Assembly (NCBI RefSeq): GCF_000003815.2
Contig: NC_049990.1
Span: forward strand, 10,441,995 to 10,505,994
Reading direction: 5' to 3'
Source: Branchiostoma floridae
Taxonomy: Eukaryota > Chordata > Leptocardii > Amphioxiformes > Branchiostomatidae
Length of the DNA stretch: 64,000 bases
Shown here: piece by piece, positions 1-10,631 of the stretch
Numbering within the stretch: the first letter of the stretch is position 1
Layout: the number at the start of each line of letters is the position of its first letter
Notes under the pieces: model-generated
Database searches by the model: none
Told to the model about the DNA's origin: nothing
Seen by the model: only the letters and a program-made list of their open reading frames with translations
Made by a program: the position numbers and the translations under genes

Positions 1-439
1 CCTCGCTCATGATATATTCCTATGATTTGGACTTTGGAAAGTGACTTCTGGAATGTCAACCATCTAAAGCATGTAACAGCTTCACAATTCTATTATTGTT
101 TATTCAGGGCTCAAAATAATGGCTGCATATTTGTGCAACTGAAATTGGAGCCGTTCAGCTAATCTTTGACTTTGGGTGCACCAGTGCACCTAGATAATTA
201 TGTAGGGTTATGTACCTTAAGGCTTAATTACTTCAGTGCACTAGTAAATAGCATATTCTTGACATGTAAGTGTGCAAGCTTTTCATTTGTTGTCAACTAT
301 GCCATGTTGGATTACAGCGTGTGTCTGTAAAACACACGAAGATGCTACTGCTTAATTAAATTAGCCACCAGCATGGTTGCCAAGGGATTCAAATTACAAT
401 CATCATGACACCAATAAAAAGCCTTTTATATATATAAAA

Positions 440-620
440 AATAACTCTGGGAGCTGGGATGGGCCCTTACTTTTTTTGATAAGCTGTGGTGGGTTCTTAA
501 CCATATTTGAGGTGTGGTTCTCCTCAAACACGGGACCTCCAGCTTTACATGTACATCCCATTACAAAGGACGTCCCTAACCAAAGCTAGGTACTGAAGAC
601 AATATCTTCAGATTAAAAGT
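440..620 (-). mobile_element. Degenerate SINE tail (same family as 47.6 kb copy)
   Basis: Read on the minus strand, it carries the landmarks of the 3' half of the SINE at 47562-48030: GGAGGTCCCGTGTTTGAGG, then AAGAACCCACCAC, in the same order and at similar spacing. The tRNA-like head is not recognisable, so the copy is 5'-truncated or decayed. Confidence 0.6.
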
Positions 621-772
621 CCAGACTCTTAACCGATAGTTTCATGATTGATCAAACTGAGATTTCCAATCTATCTGTGCCAAGTTATATCTAATCTCTA
701 TGTAGTGCACAGGATGTTCAATCTGTGCCAACCCTGATAACAGTCTACTCCAGCCCTACTGTGTGAAAAACA

Positions 773-1132
773 TCAGCTTGGAATGACGTAAAACTTGACC
801 TTGTAAGCCTGCCCTGATTGCTTCTCCATCCAGTGTTGCGCTTGAAGCCTTGTTAAGATGATAACCTCTACCAGGCTTTTAGCTCGGATTTTATTATAGT
901 GGGTCCAAATTTCTTGGTGGGTCACGGTAAGTGATATAGGTGCCATTATTGTAGGGGTTCCAGGGGCATCCACCTTCCATGGTGCAGTTTTTGAGAATTG
1001 TAAGATATTCTGAGGGGCAAAATTAATGTTGGGGACATTTTCTATCAGGCTTTCTATATTGTCAGACTGGCTGACAAAAACTAAACTTGACAAGACAGAA
1101 AGCCTGATAAAACACCTACTAGTAAAAGACAC
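773..1132 (-). pseudogene. Unrecognised coding-like relic, possibly from a non-LTR retroelement
   Basis: A 119-codon open frame reading ..QFSKTAPWKVDAPGTPT.. and ..THYNKIRAKSL. The PW-K-P segment followed by a basic helix resembles the region between reverse transcriptase and RNase H in some non-LTR elements, but I cannot place it firmly. A 13 bp inverted repeat (1043-1055 and 1097-1109) flanks a small hairpin here. Confidence 0.22.
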
Positions 1133-1734
1133 CCAAAATAAGCTGGAGCATAACCTCTGCTTCGAGAGTAGGCAACCCCAATCTGTTGTTCTGGTTCATC
1201 TGTATGCATCCCATGTTCTCAGCCACACAATCTAATAAAGGCAGGTGAATTTCCCAGGAAGCTCAAGGAAGCTGTGGCCAAAGGTTGGTGTTAGGGACCA
1301 TGGTCATGAATAATATCCATGCATCAGGCTTGAAAAAAAGGCATTTGAGCTTGATTTAAAAGTATATGTACATTTGTAGACACTGAGTTGATATCAGCTT
1401 TATGTTAAACGAGAGTATGTAAAACGAAAGCAAGTTCTCATTTGCTAGAAATAGAAGAGGGTAGGTACAGAAATGGTTTCTTGATGAAAGACAGTTTAGA
1501 TACTGTACAGGTCAAACAGTGGAAAATGAAAGTAACCGTTCATCTCTCAATGTCAAACATCATGCTAAACAAACACTGTCCTATCAAGTGCTGTACAAAT
1601 TTATATTATGTGAAGTCTTTAGATCCTATCGACTCTTGTACAGAATTGTTAAGCACAATATTGATATTAGCTTTCATGTAGTTTGTTTGTTTGTTTGGTT
1701 GTAAGTTGTTGTAGATCAATATATTGTACATTGA

Positions 1735-1955
1735 TAATTTGTAGCTGCCTATCACTTCTACCACCTTCTAGTTTTATCTCCTGACCAAAGTCAGGTACCC
1801 ATTTTTACACCAGGGTGAATTGAGGAAAGTTGTTTCCTGGTATGTAACTGCAATTGTATAAGGTGCCTTTCCCTGAGACAATCACATTGTTTAGCCAGGA
1901 ATGCTAGAAATTGATCCTATGAATATGACCTCTCAATCTCCTATTCGATAGCCAA
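1735..1955 (-). mobile_element. tRNA-derived SINE, decayed, minus strand
   Basis: On the minus strand a weak box-B-like GGATCAATTTC is followed by a central domain (GGGAAAGGCACC, TTTCCTCAATTCACC, AATGGGTACCTGAC). The same domain occurs in the 47.6 kb SINE (GAAAGGCACTTTAC, TTTCCTCACTTGACTC, AATGAGTACCTAG). Confidence 0.55.
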
Positions 1956-2132
1956 TTCACTCACACACCAAATGCACAATTTCAAATTTATCTAGCAAAT
2001 TTCATGATTAGGCTCAACCATCAAGTATGGTGGATATTAAAGGACAATACTTTTATCATGTCATGTGATTACAAATGCTGTTGTGTCATTCTTTGCTTAT
2101 GACTTACTGGTTGGTTTGTGCTATTTTCTCAG

Positions 2133-2200
2133 GACTGTGCGGGTATGGCTGAAGAGAGACAGTGGACAGTATTGGCCAAGTATTTGCCACACAATGCCAG
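2133..2200 (+). CDS. WDFY2: WDFY2-like exon: end of WD repeat 1
   Basis: Acceptor ctcag at 2131-2132; donor gtacgt at 2201. Reads [19 protein letters not shown], nearly identical to the vertebrate protein. It starts with the last base of a codon, so an upstream coding exon is required. Confidence 0.95.
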
Positions 2201-5200
2201 GTACGTGGAAATATGACCAAAGCAATTGTACACCAAATGGCGCAGTTACTCAAGCAACTGGATATGCTTTTTGAACAACTGGATATGCTTTTTGAAGCAA
2301 CTGGATATGTTTTTTGAAGTGGTCAGACATTTCAGATAGCATCTACTATAACTATAAGCAACAGTGATGAAAGATAGTGGATGCTACCTAAAACTTCTGA
2401 CTGTTTCCAAAATCATATTAAGTTGCTTGAGGAACTGCTATTTGGCATAGCAATTGTACACTCCAGAAGCATTTTGTGACGATCTTACACTCTATTATGA
2501 AAAGAAAGAACTCACTTCTTTACAAATACATTGTTATCTTTTCCCCCTTAGCTGCTGCATCTGCGTTAGATTATAACCCAGAAACCAGAAGGTTATTTGT
2601 GGGGTTGGAAAATGGCACTATTTCTGTAAGTATGACATTGTTAGCATTGTAAGTTATAGTACACATGTATGTCCATATAACTTATGTTGATTCTTTTTTT
2701 TTTCTTGTTGATTAATTGAGTATGATAGAACTAAGAGGTCACACATATTTCAGATTTTCTACTTCTCCTTCATTTTGTATTTCAGTTTGAATGCCATTTC
2801 TCTAATAGCCAATATTTAGTCCACTCTAATAATGATTTTTTTCTTGGTACAACAGGAATTTCTACTCGCTGATGACTTCAACAGAATGGCTGCTACCAGA
2901 AACTACTTGGGTGAGTTTTATTGACTATGTTAAGAATTCCAAAATCATTGTGCCAATTCCTTTGTAGCCAGCATGCATTATTCAATCTCTCTCAAACTGT
3001 TACAGGCAAAAGTAATATGTACATAAAAATGTTACGACATAGTCAATCAGGAGCCCTTATTTTATACTGATTGTCATGCTGTCATATCATTAGCCAGCCA
3101 ATAATTGTTAAACATTTTGAAGTTGTGATGATGCAAGGTAGAGGCTATTTTTTCTTCAGCTCAAATTTACCTCTCTATAATACTAATGGATTGATTTGCG
3201 TATTAATTACATTTATATACAAAGAGTTTGTGACTTTATCATGTCCAATCTTTTTTATTGTTAAATCCCATGTACTAGTATCAGTTTTTTTCTGCCTGTA
3301 AATCATTCTAGTGATGCTGAAGAAAAGTGATGGATGTCACTCAAAACATCCGAAAGTAATCTTTAAATGTTATTTGGAATTTATTTCTTTGCAAAGATTG
3401 AAATGCCTTTGAAAATTGTTTACCAGAATGTCTCACCTCATCCATACAAATGTGTATCAATCTCTTCCACCTCCCAGCTCACCAGCAGAGAGTAGTTGGT
3501 ATTAACTTCTCGCTGCAGTGTGAGTGGCTGTTGAGTGTGGGGAGAGACAAGTTCTTCCAGTGGCACTGTTCAGAGACTGGCCGGAGACTGGGAGGCTTCC
3601 AGAGTGGAGCCTGGTGCACTGCTGTCCAGTATCCTTCTTCTTGTAGCAATATATGATGTGCAAAATGCAGGACTGTCTAGAGGACCTGTTCTAGCCTGGT
3701 ATCCAGCCGTATTATAGCTCCCAAGTCTCTTCTGTCCTCTCCGCAATACAGAAAAGACATGGGAGCTATAATACGGCTGGGAACCAGGCTAGACCCGTCC
3801 CTCCATCCCAGGATGGAAATTTGCATGTTAGGACGGACAAGTTTCAACCTTTCTGTTCCTGGACCAACAATCTGAACTCATTGTATGAAATAGATAAAAA
3901 TGGCTGATGTAACAACATGAAGGAACATCATGAGCTCCAAAACATTGAGGGGATAGAAAAAAATGTGCAGCTGGAGTCAACCCTGACAAAATGACTGACA
4001 AGCTAGTGAACATACAAACAGTAACTACTAATTTATCAATTAGCAGGGCTGTCTCTTCTACATGATGTAGCTTTAATTCTTTATGTCCCATTCATTGTTT
4101 CGGAGCCCACTCATTCTTTGATTTTCGTTGTTAAATCTGCATTACACTCATCCTTGCGGTACGAAACAGGACTGGTATAAATACGGTCTTGGCAAAGTCA
4201 TTCTTGAAAAAATTTCTTGGTTGTGTATAAAACACTTTGTTGTCCAGATAGAACTATATTTACATAATCATATAGATACAAGCATGTACGCAAGTACGAA
4301 AGTACACGATCCATCATTTGACGGAGCTTGCTGCTAATGAAAAACAAGTGAATGATAATTTGTGAAGTCAAATCAACTCCTCATATTCCATAGATTTTTG
4401 TGTGTTATCTTAACCACACTGTTCCCAGATTTGATGTGGAGTCCAAGCACGTGTTTGTAGGGGACTTCTCTGGTCACATCCAGGTGCTGAAACTGGAGGG
4501 CAACGGGGGGGTCACTCAGGTCACGACATTGAAGGGACACTCGGGTAGGTCATATTATTTACCACATACATGTTACAAGGGAGGTCACTTTGAAAGATAA
4601 TTTGCATGCCTGCAAATGAAGTATAATTGGTGATCAATACTGTAAATCTTTAAACTTTCACTGTGGTTTTATTATTCATGGTTTCACAGTGACATCTCTA
4701 CCAAGAATCCATTACACAACAATTGTTTCAATTTTTTCAACTTCAAAATTAAACCACTGTAAAAAACTCATTTTTAATTGTACTGTGATATGAGACTGCC
4801 ATGAAACTTTGTGAATTTACAGTATCCATTAGTGTTCTGTCGCACGTGTCTATATTGTTTTTAGCTAACAAATTGGTATTGTACTTTATACATGAAGTAC
4901 ACAAAGTATATTTATGCTATGATTGTAGACTAACATTCATCATATTACATTACTTAAGGGCATTCTTGAATGAAAATGTATTTCATTGGGGGTTTAAAGA
5001 GCCACTGTGACAGTTCTGATGTTGTGATGGACAAAGGCAAAGTTTTCTGACTGGCCATTTTTTGTCTGTATGTCACAGGAAGCATTCGGTGCTTGGAGTG
5101 GGACCCCGAGAGTAGATTACTATTCTCTGGTAGCTTTGACCAGTCCATTATTGTGTGGGACATAGGGGGGCAACAGGGTACAGCCTTTGAGCTGCAGGGG

Positions 5201-8125
5201 CACAAGTACGTATTCTTCATTGTTATGTTTGCCTTCACGGAAGGGAAACATATTGCTTTTGCTCTATTTCTTGGACGACATCGTCTGTCACCAATGAATG
5301 AACAAAAGTTCAAACCACCATGTGGTGTTCAATTACATTTTGTAGCAAGTGGCAGGATGGAGCTGGTTACCATATATTGTATTATATAAATGTGTTTGAA
5401 TAATATAAACATCATTTAGTTAAGCTAGACCATGTGAAGGTACACATTTTGTATTTGCTTGTAACTGTTACATTTAGTTGAACAATAATGAAAATTTGTT
5501 CGCAGTTGAAATTTCCTATCATTATTTGTACTAGTGTGAGTGAGCATGGCATATTTGGGGAGGGAGAGGAGCTAGAATCTTGGTTTATTAGATTTCTATT
5601 TTCTGCCGAACAGTAATAAAGTACAAGGTCTGAAGTTTGTGGGCCATACCAAACAGCTGGTGTCGGGAGGGGAGGACGGCATGATCGTGATCTGGAACAT
5701 GAGTGTGGATAGAAACGAGGTAATGTCATCTTCATTCTGTGGAAGATTTAAGAGGCAAAATTGAAAGTATTCCACACAGAATGAGGTGTTCACATATACA
5801 AATTTCGCCTTGAGCTGTGGATGTTATATACAAATGTACACATTATTATTTTTCTTTGCCTGTGAGTTGTATTATACAATTTTTGTGTCAAATGACAGAT
5901 AGAATACAATGTAAGTTTCTTATATACATGCTCCCTATCCATATGCAAGGCACGAAATGCCTATATCTACTATATTCATTAAAATTTGATTGCATAAATA
6001 ATATTAACAATAACTTGGCAAGCTGAAAGGTTAGTTGCTAGCTTTTATGGATCATACTGTAATTTTTGGATTTTTTTTGGGTGTACATGTCTGTTTGTGA
6101 TTTTCGCTTCACTACAAACTTAAAAATGGTGTTTCATTACTGTACAGCATCAGCTACTGCAAAGTTAAAGGCATTTACAGTAAATTGAAGAGAACAGTCC
6201 TACATTTGTATGTAATGTATTCAAACCTTAAATACTTCCCTTATTTTCCCTTACTTGTAGACTCCTGAGTGGGTTGAGAGTGATAACTGCCAGAAGTGTG
6301 ATCAGCCCTTCTTCTGGAACTTCAAGAAGATGTGGAATGAGAAAACAATAGGAACAAGACAGGTAGGGCATCGTGGGGATCTTCAGCACATTAAACCACC
6401 ACAAGTACAGATGTGTACCTAGCAAATGCATGGTCAGATACAGGTACAGAATATAGAGATATAGCATTACAGAGATTCGTTTACAGAGACAGTCAAACTC
6501 CTGTTGAACTCTTTGAGTGGTACTGGTAAATTATCATTTTTGTAGAAGAATTTAAATGTCTCATCTCATCTCAAAAGAAAAGTATCTACAATGTAGATCA
6601 TTTACAGTTTTTGTCATGTTTACTGCCATGGTACATTCTTTTAGTAGGATCTTTTGTCTGTCTCAAAACTAGGGCCATTTTCTTGGTCAGTTTACTTGAT
6701 AGTTGATTCAAATGTAGGAAGCAAGCAGGCCTTGCATGTATGTCACTCTATACTTCATTAGAGTGAGATATCAATCAGCACACATATGTATATGTTGGAG
6801 ACAAACACCTCGTTATAACTTTATATTTTTTTCTCCCCAGCACCACTGTAGAAAATGTGGCTCAGCTGTGTGTGCGAAGTGTAGTGCTAACCGCTCCACC
6901 ATCCCTCTCATGGGGTTTGAGTTTGAAGTGCGGGTCTGCAACGCCTGCTTCGCCAACATCTCAGATGATGAGTAAGTATTCCTCTTGATTCTTTGAAATT
7001 ATACAGTAGAAGCCAAAAGTTAACTTAGAAGTTTTCTATCATTTTCCTGGTAGTGCCTTGAATTTTTGAGTGGAAAATTTCAAATTCAAAGAGAGGATCA
7101 ATTCAGAGGAACGAATCTCTAAAACCTGTCACTGAGTAAAATATTCCTGTATTAAATTACTATTTTCTGATTCTTGTATTGTACATAACCTCTTTCCAGT
7201 TACATTGGCAATGTTGGATTTCCTGGGGCATACTTGGTGTCTGCAATACATGCTACATATGCATGACCCTGGGAAATCCAACATGGCCTCCGTAACTGGA
7301 AAGAGGTCTATTGCCCAGTATCAATAATTATGGTTCTTTGTTGCACAGACGAGCTCCAATGGCGACGTTCCATGAGGTCAAACATGGCGTAGTTGCGATT
7401 CACTATGATGGTACACGTGGGTGGCTGCTGACGTGTGGCACTGACAGAATTATAAAGGTGAGGATATGTAGAGCTCTTTCCAATCAACCTCTGACACAGT
7501 GTTCTAGCCAGCCTGAATTTTTTTGCGTCCCCTGGATTTTGAATGGAAATCCTGTCATAGGCGCAACAATCCTAAGGGGGGGGGGAATTTTGAAATCCAG
7601 ACCCTCTGAAATGCTATTTCCTTTATTTTGAGGAGCAAATTTTGCCTGTAGACTCAGCTTGGGTCAATCAATATCTTTACATGTCAATTTTTGCCTGTCA
7701 CAGGGGACAGAATGGGCAAATTTTTGTCCTTCCCCAGCAGCAAAATTCTGTCAAAAGGATGGAAGGACAGACACTGGCTAGAACCCTGCTCTGACATAAT
7801 TCTGCAATTCTGTCATGTATTGCTAGTTGACATCATATAGACACATGAAAGTGGAGTATATGCTACTAAATATAGTGAAAAACTTTAAGCCCATATCTCT
7901 GATGGTAAATCATTGCTGTTGTCCTCATAATTGATAATAAACATGCTTTACTTGTACAGATTGGCTATTGAACAACTGTCAGCTTGTTGCCATTCTATTT
8001 AGGACTTTGTTAACAGGTTATGTATATCATGAAACTATTAGTAATACTGTCAAACACACTTTATGTAACCTTGTAACATGTCTTATTTCTTTCAGATCTG
8101 GGACGTCAATGCCCTGGTGTCATAG
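2133..8125 (+). CDS. WDFY2: WDFY2/WDFY1-type WD40-repeat and FYVE-domain protein (5' end outside window)
   Basis: Eleven exons join in frame: 2133-2200, 2552-2625, 2856-2910, 3478-3628, 4429-4544, 5079-5205, 5614-5719, 6261-6362, 6841-6971, 7349-7457 and 8096-8125 (stop TAG). They encode 355 residues, all with GT-AG junctions. The order is WD40 repeats 1-6, a FYVE zinc finger, then a seventh WD repeat, which is the architecture of WDFY1/WDFY2. The exon 1 peptide ([13 protein letters not shown]) and the FYVE core ([19 protein letters not shown]) match the family closely. Known proteins are ~400 aa, so about 45 residues are missing; I see no exon for them in 1-2132. Family role: FYVE fingers bind phosphatidylinositol 3-phosphate on early endosomes, and the WD propeller scaffolds signalling and trafficking partners. 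The gene probably predates the vertebrate WDFY1/WDFY2 split, so the symbol is by similarity. Confidence 0.96.
2229..2463. mobile_element. Short TIR element with internal 22 bp tandem repeats
   Basis: Imperfect inverted ends of about 36 bp: left CAATTGTACACCAAATGG.., right ..TTTGGCATAGCAATTG. Between them are three tandem copies of a ~22 bp unit (CAACTGGATATGCTTTTTGA) at about 2255-2318. It lies wholly in the intron after the first visible WDFY2-like exon. The layout resembles small non-autonomous Helentron-like or TIR elements; the class is not settled. Confidence 0.5.
2552..2625 (+). CDS. WDFY2: WDFY2-like exon: WD repeat 2
   Basis: Acceptor cttag, donor gtaagt. Encodes [19 protein letters not shown], a typical blade with the GLENGTI strand. 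Confidence 0.95.
2856..2910 (+). CDS. WDFY2: WDFY2-like exon: linker after WD repeat 2
   Basis: Acceptor aacag, donor gtgagt. Encodes [18 protein letters not shown], the counterpart of the vertebrate FILSEDYNKM segment. Confidence 0.92.
3478..3628 (+). CDS. WDFY2: WDFY2-like exon: WD repeat 3
   Basis: Acceptor cccag, donor gtatcc at 3629. Encodes [17 protein letters not shown], then [16 protein letters not shown]. The codon split CA|A restores glutamine across the junction to the next exon. Confidence 0.95.
3691..3792. mobile_element. Fold-back (hAT-like) MITE, copy 1
   Basis: Almost the whole 102 bp is one inverted repeat: TAGCCTGGTATCCAGCCGTA at the left and its imperfect complement ending CCAGGCTAG at the right. 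A second copy is at 34112-34224. Flanks GACCTGTT and GACCCGTC may be a diverged 8 bp target duplication. Confidence 0.75.
4429..4544 (+). CDS. WDFY2: WDFY2-like exon: WD repeat 4
   Basis: Acceptor cccag, donor gtaggt. Encodes [19 protein letters not shown] and ends ..TTLKGHS at the GH dipeptide that opens the next blade. Confidence 0.95.
5079..5205 (+). CDS. WDFY2: WDFY2-like exon: WD repeat 5
   Basis: Acceptor cacag, donor gtacgt. Encodes a full blade with [17 protein letters not shown] and ends ELQGHN. Confidence 0.95.
5614..5719 (+). CDS. WDFY2: WDFY2-like exon: WD repeat 6
   Basis: Acceptor acag at 5612-5613, donor gtaatg. Encodes [15 protein letters not shown] and ends DRNE, just before the FYVE domain. 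Confidence 0.95.
6261..6362 (+). CDS. WDFY2: WDFY2-like exon: N-terminal half of FYVE finger
   Basis: Acceptor tgtag, donor gtaggg. Encodes [19 protein letters not shown], carrying the tryptophan motif and the first zinc cysteine pair (CQKC). It ends at GTRQ, directly before HHCRKCG. Confidence 0.95.
6841..6971 (+). CDS. WDFY2: WDFY2-like exon: C-terminal half of FYVE finger
   Basis: Acceptor ccccag, donor gtaagt. With the preceding Q it contains the FYVE signature RQHHCRKCG, the cysteine pairs CRKC, CAKC and CNAC, and FEVRVC. These basic and cysteine motifs bind zinc and PI3P in known FYVE proteins. Confidence 0.97.
7187..7308. mobile_element. Fold-back MITE in WDFY2-like intron
   Basis: A 122 bp near-palindrome. 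The left arm is ACCTCTTTCCAGTTAC (7188-7203) and the right arm GTAACTGGAAAGAGGT (7292-7307), with further matching arms (TTGGATTTCC / GGAAATCCAA). No coding capacity. Confidence 0.75.
7349..7457 (+). CDS. WDFY2: WDFY2-like exon: WD repeat 7
   Basis: Acceptor cacag, donor gtgagg. Encodes [19 protein letters not shown], then [15 protein letters not shown]: the blade that closes the propeller after the FYVE insertion. Confidence 0.95.
8096..8125 (+). CDS. WDFY2: WDFY2-like terminal exon
   Basis: Acceptor ttcag at 8091-8095. Encodes IWDVNALVS and stop TAG, completing the last WD strand. The C-terminus is short like WDFY2 and lacks the longer WDFY1-type end. Confidence 0.93.
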   Translation: MWDVNALVS

Positions 8126-8354
8126 CCACTTCTTCTCCACTATGACCATACTTAAAAAGTATTCCTATTATCCATCATACATGTACAGTTAATTGTGTGT
8201 AGAGATTCTTTTCTTTTACAAGGCAATATTTTCAAAAGGCGATACCAATGTATTTCTCTGGTTCTTGGTTATTTTAACTTAAACATCACAAAAGAAATCG
8301 AGATGAAAACGAAGGGCTGGGAGGAACGCTACTCTAGTTTCTGACCATATTCCT

Positions 8355-8625
8355 TCCACAAAACTGTTAAGGTCCTTCCTGCACCAGATGATGCGTAGGG
8401 CGGTGCCCATCTCTGTTTCAGTAGCCCTGGGCCACACAACTTTGTTAAATCACTACAGCTGGGGTTAGTCCACTAATGGTAGTAGTAATTGTGTTCAAGT
8501 TCCATATTTATCCCCAAATGCTGAGTGCTGAGAAATTTTTGGTATGACTAGGCCGGGGATCAAACTCACGACCTACCGAATGCAAGGCAAACACTCTACC
8601 CACTCGGCCATTACACCAGTCCATG
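8355..8625 (-). mobile_element. tRNA-derived SINE, minus strand
   Basis: On the minus strand the head has a good A box (TGGCCGAGTGGGTAGAGTG) and B box (GTGAGTTTGATCCCC) 30-40 nt apart, as in a tRNA. The 3' body includes GGGCTACTGAAACAGAGATG and a GCACCGCCCT motif. It inserted into the 3' flank of the WDFY2-like gene. Confidence 0.75.
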
Positions 8626-9527
8626 AAACAGTGTTTACCATTAATGTCCTCAGATTTTGTTTTCATGACCATCTTTCAGTTCCGCGTAGTCTTTTTCTCA
8701 AACCCGAGAACCAAAAAAATTGATTGGTGTTGCCTTTAGCTGTGTGATTAAAAGTATATTTGTTGATTCTTGAATCTGATTGCTGTAAATATCGTTATGA
8801 TTTAAGTCTTTGTCATTCATCTAAGATGATGTTACAGTAATTAAGAGTAGAATTAAGATATTTGAGATGTATGTAATATCAAAGTTGAAGCCAGTATATA
8901 TCATTTCATGTTTACATAGGATTTAAAAGAAGAAGAAAAATCATTCATATTTTGGCCAACTTTCATCCGTATCACGTATAAGAACAATTGATCTGACAAA
9001 CCAGTAAAAGTGATTCAGAAACTAAACATAATTAAGAATAGCATTAACAATCTTTAATATTTCCACCATGATATCCAACTGCACTGGATAAGATGAGTTT
9101 CAGACATGGTCTATTCTTACTTTTGTGCATTCTGCTTTTGTGCATTTTTGAAAAGCAACGAAAGCTTATATACTCTAATGTATAGAGATATTCTCAGATA
9201 ACCAAGTAGGCTGCATTTCTACACAGTTCTTGAGCTTAAAAGTGGCTGTGATCTCTGAAAATTTGACATTAACATCTTGATATAAAAGTCTACCACTTCT
9301 TGTGTTACTTGATGAATGTACATATAGAACACACTATATTACAAAGGCTCACGAGTAAAAATAAAGAAGTTAAGGCAGTTGCCACAGGCTAGCAACTCAA
9401 ACAAGTTAAATCTAATATGAACAGTATTGTATAGTGTCTAAATACACATAGGTGGTTTTGATTTTCATTTGAAGTGATATGTGTAAGTGAGTCTTTATTT
9501 TGATGCTTTTAGAGAAGAAGTAATTAT

Positions 9528-9704
9528 TGTAACAGTGGGGTTCTAGCGCTGCCAAACTGACCACGCCAACAGCTCTTGAGCTTTTGGTGTTGTGGTTAGC
9601 ACGTTGGATTTGTGATCCGGCTGCCCGGGTTCGGCGCGGGTTCGAATCCCGGGAGTCGGGGTGTTGTTTCTTTCTGTTCTTACTCGCCCCTCTGAATTTC
9701 TACA
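9528..9704 (+). repeat. 5' LTR of the TRIM-like element
   Basis: 177 bp, TG..CA ends. The tRNA-like module lies at about 9585-9660: A-box-like GTGGTTAGCACGTTGG, a short stem with loop TTTGTGA where an anticodon arm would be, and B box GGGTTCGAATCCC. A canonical acceptor stem is not evident, so this is not an intact tRNA gene. Confidence 0.75.
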
Positions 9705-9808
9705 ATGGTTCCCACGCCGGCCCTGTGAGTAACAGGCTAGTATGTGCCACACAGGGATGTCGATCTCGGAGATTCGAGGACGAATCTTGAAAAGAAAAGG
9801 GGGAGTAG

Positions 9809-9985
9809 TGTAACAGTGGGGTTCTAGCGCTGCCAAACTGACCACGCCAACAGCTCTTGAGCTTTTGGTGTTGTGGTTAGCACGTTGGATTTGTGATCCG
9901 GCTGCCCGGGTTCGGCGCGGGTTCGAATCCCGGGAGTCGGGGTGTTGTTTCTTTCTGTTCTTACTCGCCCCTCTGAATTTCTACA
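9809..9985 (+). repeat. 3' LTR of the TRIM-like element
   Basis: Second 177 bp LTR with no visible difference from the first, including the tRNA-like module. It is preceded immediately by the polypurine tract at 9789-9805. Confidence 0.75.
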
Positions 9986-10631
9986 TTATCAATTGCAACA
10001 TCTAGCAATTGAAATCACTAACCATGTTTCAATACCAGCATAGTTCTCATGATTTTGATGATTTTTTAAAAGGAATTATACAAACTTAAAGGAGCAAGGA
10101 CTCGACTGACATGCATATGGGTATCGCCAGTATTCAGACTGGTTCCCTGAAATGTTGCACCTTTGCAACAGCGCCTCCTACCAACGTTACTAAGATTTAC
10201 AGGCAAATATGTCCACCACCTCTACCGATGGATGATATGATCAAGGAGGTTAAATATGATAGAGAACAATTTGCAAATACCATAATTTTTTTAGCATGTA
10301 GTGTGAGAGCATTGTCTGAAGATATCATTGTATTGTATTTGTATTGTGAATGGAAATAATTGTGGTTGCACAGAATTATAAGATATCTGGCTTGAAGTTT
10401 TGTTGTGTGACTGAGACCACATATATATGTCATCATGTATCATCCGTAATTATGAAATGAAATGTTGCAATAACTAGCTAGTAGCCCGGCAGCCAATAGA
10501 AACAAGGCTGTGTATGCTGTAGATAGCTGGTACTTGAAGCAAGCCCTACTACTGTACTCTAAAAGACAATATTAATGTTTTTGTTTTATTGTCCTGTGAA
10601 ATGACACTTGTACAAATTGTTGATGAATAAA

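Larger units (their letters stand above)
1..2132. other. Intron or 5' part of the WDFY2-like gene, repeat-bearing
   Basis: The first visible exon needs an upstream partner, so this is probably intron. It holds two decayed minus-strand SINE copies (about 440-620 and 1735-1955) and a minus-strand coding-like relic (773-1132). No WDFY2 N-terminal exon (ISVSEDR-like) was found. Confidence 0.5.
9528..9985 (+). mobile_element. Miniature LTR retroelement (TRIM-like) with tRNA-like sequence in each LTR
   Basis: Two direct repeats of 177 bp (9528-9704, 9809-9985) appear identical base for base; both begin TGTAACAG and end TTCTACA. The 104 bp interior starts one base after the left LTR with TGGTTCCCACGCCGG, a plausible tRNA primer-binding site (TGG pairs with CCA). 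It ends with a purine tract GAAAAGAAAAGGGGGAG just before the right LTR. The outer flanks share TTAT (4 bp, or ATTAT if the final A is counted). There is no gag or pol. Identical LTRs indicate a recent insertion. TRIMs are known non-autonomous LTR elements; carrying a tRNA-like module in the LTR is the unusual part. Alternative: a tandemly duplicated SINE, but that does not explain the PBS, PPT and TG..CA ends. Confidence 0.8.
8126..10631 (+). other. Probable 3' UTR / downstream region of the WDFY2-like gene
   Basis: No further coding exon seen. AATAAA hexamers occur at 9360-9365 and 10626-10631; the latter follows a T/G-rich stretch and is a plausible distal polyadenylation signal. A SINE (8355-8625, - strand) and an LTR mini-element (9528-9985) sit inside this interval. 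Which signal is used cannot be told from sequence. Confidence 0.4.

Noticed and set aside
4954-5313. - strand frame across WDFY2-like exon at 5079-5205
   Set aside because: Antisense shadow of a coding exon.
9585-9660. Functional tRNA gene
   Set aside because: A and B boxes and an anticodon-like loop are present, but no matching acceptor stem is seen and the module sits inside each LTR.
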